Assembly: GCA_002451435.1 (NCBI GenBank)
Contig: DKCF01000014.1
Span: 6,953-12,476 of the forward strand
From: Bifidobacterium sp. UBA6881
GTDB taxonomy: Bacteria > Actinomycetota > Actinomycetes > Actinomycetales > Bifidobacteriaceae
DNA: 5,524 nt
Direction: 5' to 3'
In this document: positions 1 to 5,524 of the stretch, in pieces
Numbering within the stretch: the stretch's first letter is position 1
Layout: every line of letters begins with the position of its first letter
The notes under the pieces: generated by a model
Told to the model about the DNA's origin: nothing
The model's input: only the letters and a program-made list of their open reading frames with translations
Database searches by the model: none
Position numbers and translations under genes: made by a program

Positions 1-8
1 AGAAACCC

Positions 9-47
9 ATGGCAATCCGGCGGGAGATATATGGCCAATCCGACGGG
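9..47. repeat. Imperfect direct repeat downstream of the last gene
   Basis: On the plus strand, atggcaatccggcggg (9-24) recurs as atggccaatccgacggg (31-47), differing by one inserted base and one substitution, with a 22-base offset. The region follows the lipoprotein stop codon. In transcript sense it could also form a weak long-loop stem (AAAGCCCGT near 50 with ATGGGTTT near 5), but there is no compact stem plus T-run, so a terminator is not called. No gene is visible in the first 55 bases. Confidence 0.45.
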
Positions 48-55
48 CTTTACCG

Positions 56-613
56 CTACTGTATGGAAGCTTCCTGACGGGCCACCTCAAGTGCCTTGTT
101 GAACGCTTCGGTGGTCCAACTGGCGCCGGCGAGCTTGTCGACTTTGAGATCCTTCAGCGGCTTTCCCACCACCGCGTCCGGCACGGCCTTGGCGAAATCG
201 TTCTGATGCTTTTTGGAAATGGACGTGAATGGATGGCCGACGATCTTCACGGCGGACACCTTCTGGTCCTTGACCGTCAGATGCACGTCGATGGTGTCTT
301 CGCCGACCGGACCATACTGGCCGTTGACCGCATACTCGCCGTCCGCGTAGTTGCCGGTATCCTGTTTGTCCGATTTCGTGGATGATTCGTCATCGGCGTG
401 GTTTTTCACGGAACCGTCCGCATTGGATTCGTTGTCCGTGGCCTTGCCTTCGGTTTTCGACTTGTTTTCCTGCGATTGCACGCTTTCGCCGGAATTTCCG
501 GCGTATTCGTCATCCATCGGCGTGGCCGTCGTCTCGCCGCATGCCGACAGCAACGCGATGCTCGCCGCGGTCAGCGCGATCACCTTCACCGCATTTGATT
601 GTTTGCCGTCCAT
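56..613 (-). CDS. FMN-binding domain lipoprotein
   Basis: The 185-residue protein begins with a short lipoprotein signal peptide: K4 and K10, a hydrophobic stretch at 11-22, and lipobox LLSAC with the lipidated cysteine at C25. A charged Ser/Glu/Asp/Asn/Lys-rich linker (about 26-88) follows, long enough to extend into the cell wall. Residues about 89-180 look like an FMN-binding domain: YADGEYAVNGQYGPVGEDTIDVHLTV at the front, and DKLAGASWTTEAFNKALE (159-176) at the place where NqrC/RnfG- and PplA-like domains carry D-x-x-S/T-G-A-T, the motif flavinylated by ApbE. Here the acceptor position is S165. The protein is probably anchored outside the membrane and moves electrons, for example to reduce ferric iron or to service the DUF2318 protein; this role is inferred. 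The start at 613 has GGAG eight bases upstream and gives the signal peptide directly; the longer open frame upstream is Arg-rich and overlaps the ATPase. It is last in the operon, after a 65-base gap. Confidence 0.85.
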   Translation of the reverse strand: MDGKQSNAVKVIALTAASIALLSACGETTATPMDDEYAGNSGESVQSQENKSKTEGKATDNESNADGSVKNHADDESSTKSDKQDTGNYADGEYAVNGQYGPVGEDTIDVHLTVKDQKVSAVKIVGHPFTSISKKHQNDFAKAVPDAVVGKPLKDLKVDKLAGASWTTEAFNKALEVARQEASIQ

Positions 614-621
614 GACCGCCA

Positions 622-625
622 CTCC
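622..625 (-). promoter_or_regulatory. Ribosome binding site that fixes the lipoprotein start
   Basis: GGAG on the minus strand lies eight bases before the ATG at 613. It supports starting translation at the signal peptide rather than at upstream in-frame methionines. The rest of the 614-678 gap shows no convincing promoter or terminator. Confidence 0.7.
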
Positions 626-678
626 ATTCTGTCCATTCCGCTCCCGCGCGTGCTTTCGCCCCGTCCGACTTTCCCGAA

Positions 679-1482
679 TCATTCCGCAGCTCCGGTTTTC
701 GCGGCCTTCGTCGGATCGGAGAACGCGATTGCCACACCGCCGTTCTGCGCGCCTTCCGCGGCGGCTCCGGTGCGTGCCGGTTTGCCGCCCGCCGCCTCGT
801 ACGCGCGCTGGGCGTCCTTGTCGTTCCATTGCTCGCCTACCAGCACGCCATGGTTGAGCATGATCTCGCGCTGCGCGCACGAGGCGACCAGCGCGTCATG
901 CGTCACCACGATGATCGTCGTGCCCTGCTCATGCAGCTGCCGGAACAGGTCGAGCACGATCTTCTCGTTCTTCTCGTCAAGGTTGCCGGTCGGCTCGTCG
1001 GCGAGAATCAGCTTCGGGCAGTTGATCAGCGCACGCGCGATGCACACGCGCTGCTGCTCGCCGCCGGAAAGCTGGCCGGGAAGGTGATGCGCGCGATCCT
1101 TCAATCCGACGCGTTCCAACGCCTCCAACGCCTGCCGCTCGTCAACGACGGAATGGTAGTACTGCGCCACCATCACGTTCTCCACAGCCGTCAGGTGGGG
1201 CACGAGATAGAACTTCTGGAACACCAGGCCGATCATGTTCTTGCGCACGTCCGCAAGCTGCCTGGCGTTCAGATCCTCCAGTCTGCGGCCTTCGAGGGAG
1301 ACGGATCCCTCCGACGGCGTGTCCATGCATCCGATCATGTTCATCAGCGTGGTTTTGCCGGACCCGGACGAGCCGACGATCGCCAGCCATTCGCCCTGCG
1401 GCACCGTCAGACTCAGATCGTCCACGGCGTGCAGGTCGCCGTAGATCTTCGAAATGTGGTCGAGCTCAAGCAAGGTATCCAT
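679..1482 (-). CDS. ABC transporter ATP-binding protein, LolD/MacB class
   Basis: The 267-residue protein has a complete nucleotide-binding domain: Walker A GSSGSGKT (37-44), Q-loop Q89 in LVFQKF, signature LSGGEQQR (138-145), Walker B LILADE (158-163), D-loop NLD (167-169) and the switch histidine H195 in VTHD. The sequence style (TLMNMIGCMDTPSEG, ADEPTGNLD) is that of the LolD/MacB/FtsE group, which works with four-helix permeases such as the two encoded just upstream. It should supply ATP hydrolysis at the inner face of the membrane. The start is three bases after the second permease's TAA, with GGGAGG eight bases upstream, so translation is probably coupled. Residues from about 224 onward form an Ala/Gly-rich tail of about 40 residues beyond the usual LolD length; its role is unknown. 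The identity as an ABC ATPase is near certain, while the link to iron comes from gene order. Confidence 0.95.
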   Translation of the reverse strand: MDTLLELDHISKIYGDLHAVDDLSLTVPQGEWLAIVGSSGSGKTTLMNMIGCMDTPSEGSVSLEGRRLEDLNARQLADVRKNMIGLVFQKFYLVPHLTAVENVMVAQYYHSVVDERQALEALERVGLKDRAHHLPGQLSGGEQQRVCIARALINCPKLILADEPTGNLDEKNEKIVLDLFRQLHEQGTTIIVVTHDALVASCAQREIMLNHGVLVGEQWNDKDAQRAYEAAGGKPARTGAAAEGAQNGGVAIAFSDPTKAAKTGAAE

Positions 1483-1485
1483 GGG

Positions 1486-2811
1486 TTATTCCTCCCTCAA
1501 AACGATGGCGGGGTCGATATGGGTCGCACGGCGGACCGGCGGAATGGACGCGACCACGGCGATGAGCACGCTCAACGCCAACGACGCCACGCCCAGCGGC
1601 CAGTTAAAACCAAGCGCACGGTCGAACACCGTGACGCACAGCACACGGGCGAGCGCATAGCCGATTGCCGTGCCGAGCAGTCCGCCGACGAAGCCGTAGA
1701 TGGCTGATTCCACGGTGAATTCGGTGCCGATGGCATGCGACGAGGCGCCAAGCGCCTTGCGCAGGCCGATTTCGTTGCGGCGCTGGCTCACGATGGAGCT
1801 GATGGTGGTGCCCACGCCCACGAACGTCAGCACGAGCACAACAATCGAAACGATCCAGAACAACGTTTGCAGCATGGTGATGATGCGGGTGTCGGACGAG
1901 GTGATTTTGGTGACGGCCTGCGCCTTCACGCCAGTGTTCGGATTGGCGTTGATGCTGGAGATGACGGCGTCGAGGTCGTCGCCCATCGCGTTCACCGAAT
2001 ATTCGACGACGTCGGCGCCGCGTTTGGTTCCGGTGAGGTCCGTCACATCCGCCGCGGTCGCGTATACGATGGAGTCCTCGTTTCCGCCGGTGTCCACGAT
2101 GCCGGAGACGCGGAATTCGGTGCCGTCGGTGTCCATGATGTCGGACGATACGCGGCCGTTTTCCGTGGTTTTCCCGTCATTTCCTTCGGAACCGCCGGCC
2201 GTCTGTTCGTCCGAGCCCTGCCCGTCCGAATCCTGTTCGCTCGAGCCCTGCCCGTCCGATTCGGCGGATTCGGACGTCGAAGCATCCGACGGACCGGACG
2301 ATGACGAGGATCGGTTATCGGACGCGCGGTAGCCGATCGTGATTCGCGAGCCGACCTTCGCGCCAAGCGCGTCGGCCACATCGCGGCCGATCATCACATT
2401 GCCGGCGCTGGGCCAGCGTCCCGTCACGTTCCAGTGGCGGTTCAGCGTCTTGACGGCATGCGGGTCCACGCCGGCGATGGTGTACGGCGCGGAATTGATG
2501 CGCACGCTCTCATACCGGTATGCCGCCGATTTCGCGCTGTGGCCGGCGGACACCAACGCCGTCACCCCGCGCATGGCTTTCGCGTCGATGCCCTGCGTCT
2601 TCCGTTCGGCGTCGGATGGCGTGACGATCAGATTCGCGCCATACGCGCGCATCTCCTCGTTCATCTGCTGCGGCACCGCGATGCACACCGCCGCCAGGCA
2701 GAACAGCGTGGCCGCGCCGACCATCGACGCGACGACCGCCATCACCGCGCGCGAACGGCGGCGGAACACCGCGCCCCACAGCATGGTGAGGAACATTCCG
2801 CGATTGGTCAT
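1486..2811 (-). CDS. FtsX/MacB-type ABC transporter permease, second of a pair, with acidic low-complexity insert
   Basis: Read from the ATG at 2811, the product has 441 residues: helix 1 at about 22-47, an extracytoplasmic domain to about 312, then helices at about 313-340, 368-394 and 404-422. The coupling stretch RRNEIGLRKALGA (344-356) is typical of FtsX/MacB permeases. The motif AYGANLIVTP (57-66) and the GRWPSAGNVMIGRDVADALG stretch (131-150) parallel TYGSNIVVQP and GSWPKDDSEQAIVG in the neighbouring permease, which shows paralogy. Residues about 164-224 are a Ser/Gly/Asp/Glu-rich insert in the outer domain, including two in-frame 10-residue repeats. The chosen start lies ten bases after the preceding TAA, with GGAG four bases upstream. 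An alternative ATG at 2832 (448 residues) overlaps the previous gene by 11 bases and has GGAGG six bases upstream, but that GGAGG also encodes the end of the first permease. Function in the iron-linked ABC complex is inferred from context. Confidence 0.85.
   Translation of the reverse strand: MTNRGMFLTMLWGAVFRRRSRAVMAVVASMVGAATLFCLAAVCIAVPQQMNEEMRAYGANLIVTPSDAERKTQGIDAKAMRGVTALVSAGHSAKSAAYRYESVRINSAPYTIAGVDPHAVKTLNRHWNVTGRWPSAGNVMIGRDVADALGAKVGSRITIGYRASDNRSSSSSGPSDASTSESAESDGQGSSEQDSDGQGSDEQTAGGSEGNDGKTTENGRVSSDIMDTDGTEFRVSGIVDTGGNEDSIVYATAADVTDLTGTKRGADVVEYSVNAMGDDLDAVISSINANPNTGVKAQAVTKITSSDTRIITMLQTLFWIVSIVVLVLTFVGVGTTISSIVSQRRNEIGLRKALGASSHAIGTEFTVESAIYGFVGGLLGTAIGYALARVLCVTVFDRALGFNWPLGVASLALSVLIAVVASIPPVRRATHIDPAIVLREE
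1491..1496 (-). promoter_or_regulatory. Ribosome binding site of the ATPase, embedded in the end of the second permease
   Basis: GGGAGG on the minus strand is eight bases before the ATG at 1482 and falls inside the last codons of the permease (LREE, stop). The permease stop lies between this site and the start codon, an arrangement expected for stop-start translational coupling. Confidence 0.75.
2203..2262 (-). repeat. Two-copy 30-bp in-frame tandem repeat inside the second permease gene
   Basis: Bases 2203-2232 and 2233-2262 match at 27 of 30 positions and are directly adjacent. They encode ESDGQGSSEQ and DSDGQGSDEQ (residues 184-203) in the extracytoplasmic domain. Because the unit is a multiple of three, gain or loss of a copy would change the loop length without breaking the frame. 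The repeat lies within a longer Ser/Gly/Asp/Glu-rich stretch with no evident fold. Confidence 0.85.
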
Positions 2812-2815
2812 ATTT

Positions 2816-2819
2816 CTCC
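2816..2819 (-). promoter_or_regulatory. Ribosome binding site of the second permease
   Basis: GGAG on the minus strand lies in the ten-base gap after the first permease, four bases before the ATG at 2811. The spacing is on the short side. A competing GGAGG at 2839-2843 serves the alternative ATG at 2832, so the start is only moderately certain. Either choice implies translational coupling of the two permeases. Confidence 0.5.
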
Positions 2820-2821
2820 GT

Positions 2822-4195
2822 TTACCTTCCATGCAGCACCTCCGCCGGTCGAAGTCCCAGAATCGAACGAATCGATGAAAGCGACGCGATGAGCACGGTG
2901 ATGGCGAGCAGCACGAACACCAGCACGAACACCATCGGACGCATCGTGATGCCGGAACCGAACACGATATGTCCCACAAGCTGGGCGACGCCGGAACCGG
3001 CCAACGCGCCGACCAGCGCGCCGACCAGGGAGATCAACGCCGTTTCAGCGAGCATCAGCCGCGACACCGCCCCGTCCGTGGCGCCGATCGCCTTCAGCAA
3101 CGCCAGCTCCGCGCCGCGTTCTCCGATCGAGGCGGCCATGAGGTTCGCCACCGCGATCGCCGCGGCGATCAACGAAAGCGCGGTCATGAGCACCATCACC
3201 GCCTGCGTCTTGTTGAGCACGTCGCCCTGCAACGCGGCCACCTGGCGCACCTGCTTGGCCACGGCTCCCGGAATCACCTCTTCGATCTGGTAGGCGATCG
3301 ACGACGGGTACGCCGTGCAATACCACGTCTCCCATTCGTCCTGCGTGAGCGCGTTCGGGTTCTTCGCCGCTTTGCGCGCGAGGTCGTTGTCGGGCGTGGT
3401 GAGCGCCTTCACTTCGATCTTGTCCACGGAATCGGGAAGATTCGCCAGCGTCTGCGCGACGATGGACGGCATGTAGATGCCGTTGTCGTCGGAATCGCCC
3501 GATTCGTAGATGCCGGTGATGGTCACTTTCACGCGATTGCGTTCACGTCCGCCCGCGGAGGAATCCGTGGAAATGGTCTTGTCCAGCGTCAACGTGTCGC
3601 CGATGTGCAATCCCAGTTTCGAGGCGAGTGTGGCGCCGACGATCGCCTGTTCGGAATCGTCCTTCGGCCAGGAGCCATCGAGCTTCCACCATGAGCGCAT
3701 GCCGTTCACGCCGGCGACGGTGGATTCGCCGGAATCCATGTGCAGCGTCTTCGCGAACCATGTGCCCACGATCGGCACGCTCGTGGCCTTGCAGCTGGAG
3801 GCCGCGGATCCGGAGCATGCCGCGTCGGCGTGGATGTTCAGTTCCGGCGCGAAATTGGTGATGTTGAACGCCCAGAAGATCGTTTTGATCTTCTTCGCGT
3901 CCGATTCCTTCAGGAACGCGGTAGGGTCGGCGGAATCCTCGTCGGTTCCGCTCGATGAGCCGGCTGAGCCGTCGGTGGTGTTGTACAGGTCGTTCACCAC
4001 CGCGTCGGCCTTCGGCTGCACGACGATGTTGGACCCGTACGTCGACAGTTCGGCGTTGAGCTTGTCGCCCACATCGAACACCACGCCGAGCATGGCCACG
4101 CTGACGGTGGCCGACAGGCATACGGTGACGGCAATCAGCAGGCGACGTTTGAACTGCCGGCTGAACGAGCGGAGGATCATTTTCAGGAAGAACAC
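2822..4195 (-). CDS. FtsX/MacB-type ABC transporter permease, first of a pair
   Basis: The 457-residue protein has the type VII ABC permease layout. There is one N-terminal membrane helix (about 19-40), a large extracytoplasmic MacB periplasmic-core-like domain (about 45-325), then three C-terminal helices (about 331-357, 381-411, 419-441). The conserved cytoplasmic coupling stretch RGAELALLKAIGA (360-372) lies between helices 2 and 3. After helix 1 it has TYGSNIVVQP (52-61), paralleled by AYGANLIVTP in the next gene, so the two are paralogues and probably form a heterodimer with the ATPase. The outer domain has C127 and C135 flanking a short Ser/Ala/Gly loop, plus C293. The start is GTG, eighteen bases after the preceding stop, with AAAGGAG seven bases upstream; an ATG at residue 6 is less well placed. 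Gene order matches the permease slot in DUF2318/P19 iron loci. Generic MacB or LolC annotation is possible, but context favours iron acquisition. Confidence 0.87.
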   Translation of the reverse strand: MFFLKMILRSFSRQFKRRLLIAVTVCLSATVSVAMLGVVFDVGDKLNAELSTYGSNIVVQPKADAVVNDLYNTTDGSAGSSSGTDEDSADPTAFLKESDAKKIKTIFWAFNITNFAPELNIHADAACSGSAASSCKATSVPIVGTWFAKTLHMDSGESTVAGVNGMRSWWKLDGSWPKDDSEQAIVGATLASKLGLHIGDTLTLDKTISTDSSAGGRERNRVKVTITGIYESGDSDDNGIYMPSIVAQTLANLPDSVDKIEVKALTTPDNDLARKAAKNPNALTQDEWETWYCTAYPSSIAYQIEEVIPGAVAKQVRQVAALQGDVLNKTQAVMVLMTALSLIAAAIAVANLMAASIGERGAELALLKAIGATDGAVSRLMLAETALISLVGALVGALAGSGVAQLVGHIVFGSGITMRPMVFVLVFVLLAITVLIASLSSIRSILGLRPAEVLHGR

Positions 4196-4202
4196 GGATC
4201 GG

Positions 4203-4209
4203 CTCCTTT
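4203..4209 (-). promoter_or_regulatory. Ribosome binding site that fixes a GTG start for the first permease
   Basis: The minus strand reads AAAGGAG in the 18-base gap between the DUF2318 gene and the permease, seven bases before the GTG at 4195. An ATG five codons downstream would have a spacing of about 22 bases, so the GTG is the better start. Confidence 0.75.
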
Positions 4210-4213
4210 CCGC

Positions 4214-5485
4214 TCACTGGAAGTGGCTCGACAATGCGTCGAGCGTGGATGTCTGAATGACGATTTTGCCCGGCTTGACCTGATAGTCGAACGGTATCGG
4301 GTTGCATCCGCCCTTGAAGCCGATGGTGGCGAGGTTGATGGCGACATCGCATTTCTTGCAGATGATCTTGCCGTCCTTCTCGTAATAGCCGGCATCGCCG
4401 CAGTTCTCGCACGCGTCGAGGCCGACGCCGTACGCGCCGCCGTTCTTTTTGATGATGATGAACCGCATGACGGTGCCGTCCTTCGCCTTGTATTGGAAGC
4501 GGTGCAGATGGCCGTCCGAGATCTGGCTGAATGCGATGGTCGCGACGCCGTCATGCAGCGAATACCGTTCGGGCGGCGAAAGCGTGACCACCTTCTGCGT
4601 CTGTGCGACGCCGTAGGTGAGCGCGACGGTCACGCCGATCATCGCGACGAGGCTCCACGCGCCGGCGGCCTTCGCGCGGCGGCGGAACGCGACATGGGAG
4701 CGCGTGATCGCCTCGTTCGCGCCTGTCGGCTTGACTTTGAAGCCCATCACCACGCTGGCGATGGCGGGAATCGCGAAGACCAGGATCATCGCGATGGCGA
4801 TGGCGCGTTGATGGTTGATGCCCCAGACGAGCAGCAGGAACGCCGTCGTGGGGAAGCTGACGATGCGTTTCGACTGCAGGATCTGCGCGAGATCGATGAA
4901 ATGCGATATGAACAGCAATGCGACCAGCAGCAACGCGGCCATGGTGAACGACCAGCGGACGGCGGTGGAGCGCATGGTGCGGATGATCAGCGCCGCGACG
5001 ACCGCGGTGGCTGCGCCCAATGCGAATCCCAACGCGCGCAGCAGCATGGACGAGGTGAATATCGGATCGCCCGGTTCGACGAAAATCGTCAGCTTCAGGA
5101 TCACGTCGGGCAACGCGCGGAAGGTGGCGGCCGCGATCGCCAGCGCCGCAACCGCATTGGCCGCATCGAGCAATGCGCGGTGGTCATGCCAATGCGCGGT
5201 GATGCGCCGCGCGAAGAGGATGACGACGAACGCCGCGACGTCGAAGACCACGCAACACCACAGTGTGGGATAGTTGATGAACGTGCGCTGCGTGATCACT
5301 GCGGACGCGCGCAGCGCGGCGAACACGACCGCGCCGGAGAAGCCGACGATGAAGCCCGCGAGCCGCCAATACGCGCTCAGCGGCTTGTCCCGCCCCTCGC
5401 CGACGGTGAGCATCACGTTCAGCGTCATCACCAGCAAAGCCGGTGCCAGCAATCCCTGCAACACCGAAACATATTGCAGCAGCAT
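4214..5485 (-). CDS. DUF2318-type polytopic membrane protein of an iron-acquisition operon
   Basis: The 423-residue product has two parts. Residues 1-296 are strongly hydrophobic, with about eight or nine likely membrane segments (roughly 8-28, 41-63, 72-93, 106-124, 145-169, 178-198, 210-223, 227-249, 276-296). Residues 297-423 form a soluble domain, probably outside the membrane, with C359-x2-C362, C376-x2-C379 and a GGCNP motif (C394), plus H326 and H328. This arrangement is typical of DUF2318 (COG4393-like) proteins, often annotated as Fe-S-containing membrane proteins. Homologues sit directly after FTR1 permease and P19 iron-binding genes in Campylobacter-type iron loci, and the two permeases and ATPase follow here in the same order. 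A role in metal binding or electron delivery at the cell surface is inferred; whether the cysteines hold Fe-S, zinc or another cofactor cannot be told from sequence. The ATG start is supported by AAAGGA seven bases upstream (5493-5498). Confidence 0.88.
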   Translation of the reverse strand: MLLQYVSVLQGLLAPALLVMTLNVMLTVGEGRDKPLSAYWRLAGFIVGFSGAVVFAALRASAVITQRTFINYPTLWCCVVFDVAAFVVILFARRITAHWHDHRALLDAANAVAALAIAAATFRALPDVILKLTIFVEPGDPIFTSSMLLRALGFALGAATAVVAALIIRTMRSTAVRWSFTMAALLLVALLFISHFIDLAQILQSKRIVSFPTTAFLLLVWGINHQRAIAIAMILVFAIPAIASVVMGFKVKPTGANEAITRSHVAFRRRAKAAGAWSLVAMIGVTVALTYGVAQTQKVVTLSPPERYSLHDGVATIAFSQISDGHLHRFQYKAKDGTVMRFIIIKKNGGAYGVGLDACENCGDAGYYEKDGKIICKKCDVAINLATIGFKGGCNPIPFDYQVKPGKIVIQTSTLDALSSHFQ

Positions 5486-5492
5486 CCCAAAA

Positions 5493-5498
5493 TCCTTT
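5493..5498 (-). promoter_or_regulatory. Ribosome binding site of the DUF2318 protein gene
   Basis: The minus strand reads AAAGGA seven bases before the ATG at 5485. The spacing is normal and supports this start over internal methionines at residues 20 and 25, which would remove the first membrane segment. Confidence 0.75.
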
Positions 5499-5505
5499 CC
5501 GCCGT

Positions 5506-5522
5506 CTCCTCGGTTCGAGGAG
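5506..5522 (-). repeat. Perfect 7-bp inverted repeat (short hairpin) in the leader of the DUF2318 gene
   Basis: In transcript sense the sequence is CTCCTCG, AAC, CGAGGAG: seven perfect base pairs closing a three-base loop, five of the pairs G-C. It lies about 20 bases upstream of the start codon and just upstream of the ribosome binding site, at the edge of the window. No T-run follows, so it does not look like a factor-independent terminator. It could be an intercistronic stabilising or processing hairpin after an upstream gene, or an operator half visible here. It does not resemble the AT-rich boxes of DtxR-family iron repressors. The function is unknown. Confidence 0.55.
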
Positions 5523-5524
5523 CC

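Noticed and set aside
614..678. Possible internal promoter before the lipoprotein gene
   Set aside because: The 65-base gap is GC-rich and has no paired -35 and -10 elements that I can recognise; the gene is more simply read as the last member of the operon.
614..880. N-terminal extension of the lipoprotein frame
   Set aside because: The extra residues are Arg/Gly-rich, overlap the end of the ATPase in another frame, and would bury the lipoprotein signal peptide inside the protein.
829..1707. Long plus-strand open frame of 292 codons, antisense to the ATPase
   Set aside because: Its translation is rich in His, Arg, Gln and Val without any domain, and it lies opposite a certain ABC ATPase. 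Long antisense frames are common in GC-rich genes; this is a shadow.
2812..2979. N-terminal extension of the second permease
   Set aside because: Most of it overlaps the conserved C-terminal helix of the first permease and reads as Cys/Arg/Ser-rich shadow sequence. Only the ATG at 2832 remains as a realistic alternative start.
679..4195. Interpretation as a MacB macrolide exporter or LolCDE lipoprotein-release system
   Set aside because: The permeases and ATPase belong to this broad class, but the adjoining DUF2318 and FMN-domain genes match iron-acquisition loci. A LolCDE role is unlikely in the Gram-positive host suggested here, and MacB normally has its ATPase fused to the permease.
3510..4256. 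Plus-strand open frame of 248 codons opposite the first permease
   Set aside because: It has no recognisable domain and no convincing ribosome binding site, and it spans the junction of two well-supported minus-strand genes.

Overview
The window is GC-rich and densely coding. It carries one five-gene operon that fills almost the whole minus strand, read from right to left. The gene set, lipobox-type lipoprotein, GGAG-type ribosome binding sites and GC-rich third codon positions suggest a high-GC Gram-positive bacterium, most likely a Bifidobacterium. The genus is an inference from gene content and style, since no rRNA or marker gene is present.

Layout in transcription order. (1) 5485-4214: a polytopic membrane protein with a C-terminal DUF2318-type cysteine domain (CxxC, CxxC, GGCNP). 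(2) 4195-2822: a MacB/FtsX-type ABC permease that starts with GTG. (3) 2811-1486: a second, paralogous permease with an acidic serine-rich insert containing a 30-bp tandem duplication. (4) 1482-679: a LolD/MacB-class ABC ATPase with all nucleotide-binding motifs intact. (5) 613-56: a small lipoprotein with a C-terminal FMN-binding domain. Gaps between genes are 18, 10, 3 and 65 nt, and each gene has its own ribosome binding site. No promoter was recognised inside the window, so transcription probably starts to the right of it. The right edge holds a perfect 7-bp inverted repeat in the leader of gene 1. The left edge holds an imperfect direct repeat after the last stop codon.

The order DUF2318 protein, permease, permease, ATPase matches the iron-acquisition locus known from Campylobacter jejuni (FTR1 permease - P19 - DUF2318 protein - two permeases - ATPase - thioredoxin-like proteins). 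It also resembles the bifidobacterial iron-limitation locus described in B. breve as bfeUO-sifABCDE; that match is from memory of gene content, so no symbols are assigned here. The likely function is assisted iron uptake or iron reduction at the cell surface. The membrane DUF2318 protein and the FMN lipoprotein would handle electrons or metal outside the membrane, and the two permeases plus ATPase would form a mechanotransmission-type (type VII) ABC complex supporting the FTR1/P19 uptake module expected just beyond the right edge. The most notable feature is that the final gene encodes a flavin-binding lipoprotein where the Campylobacter locus has thioredoxin-like proteins.
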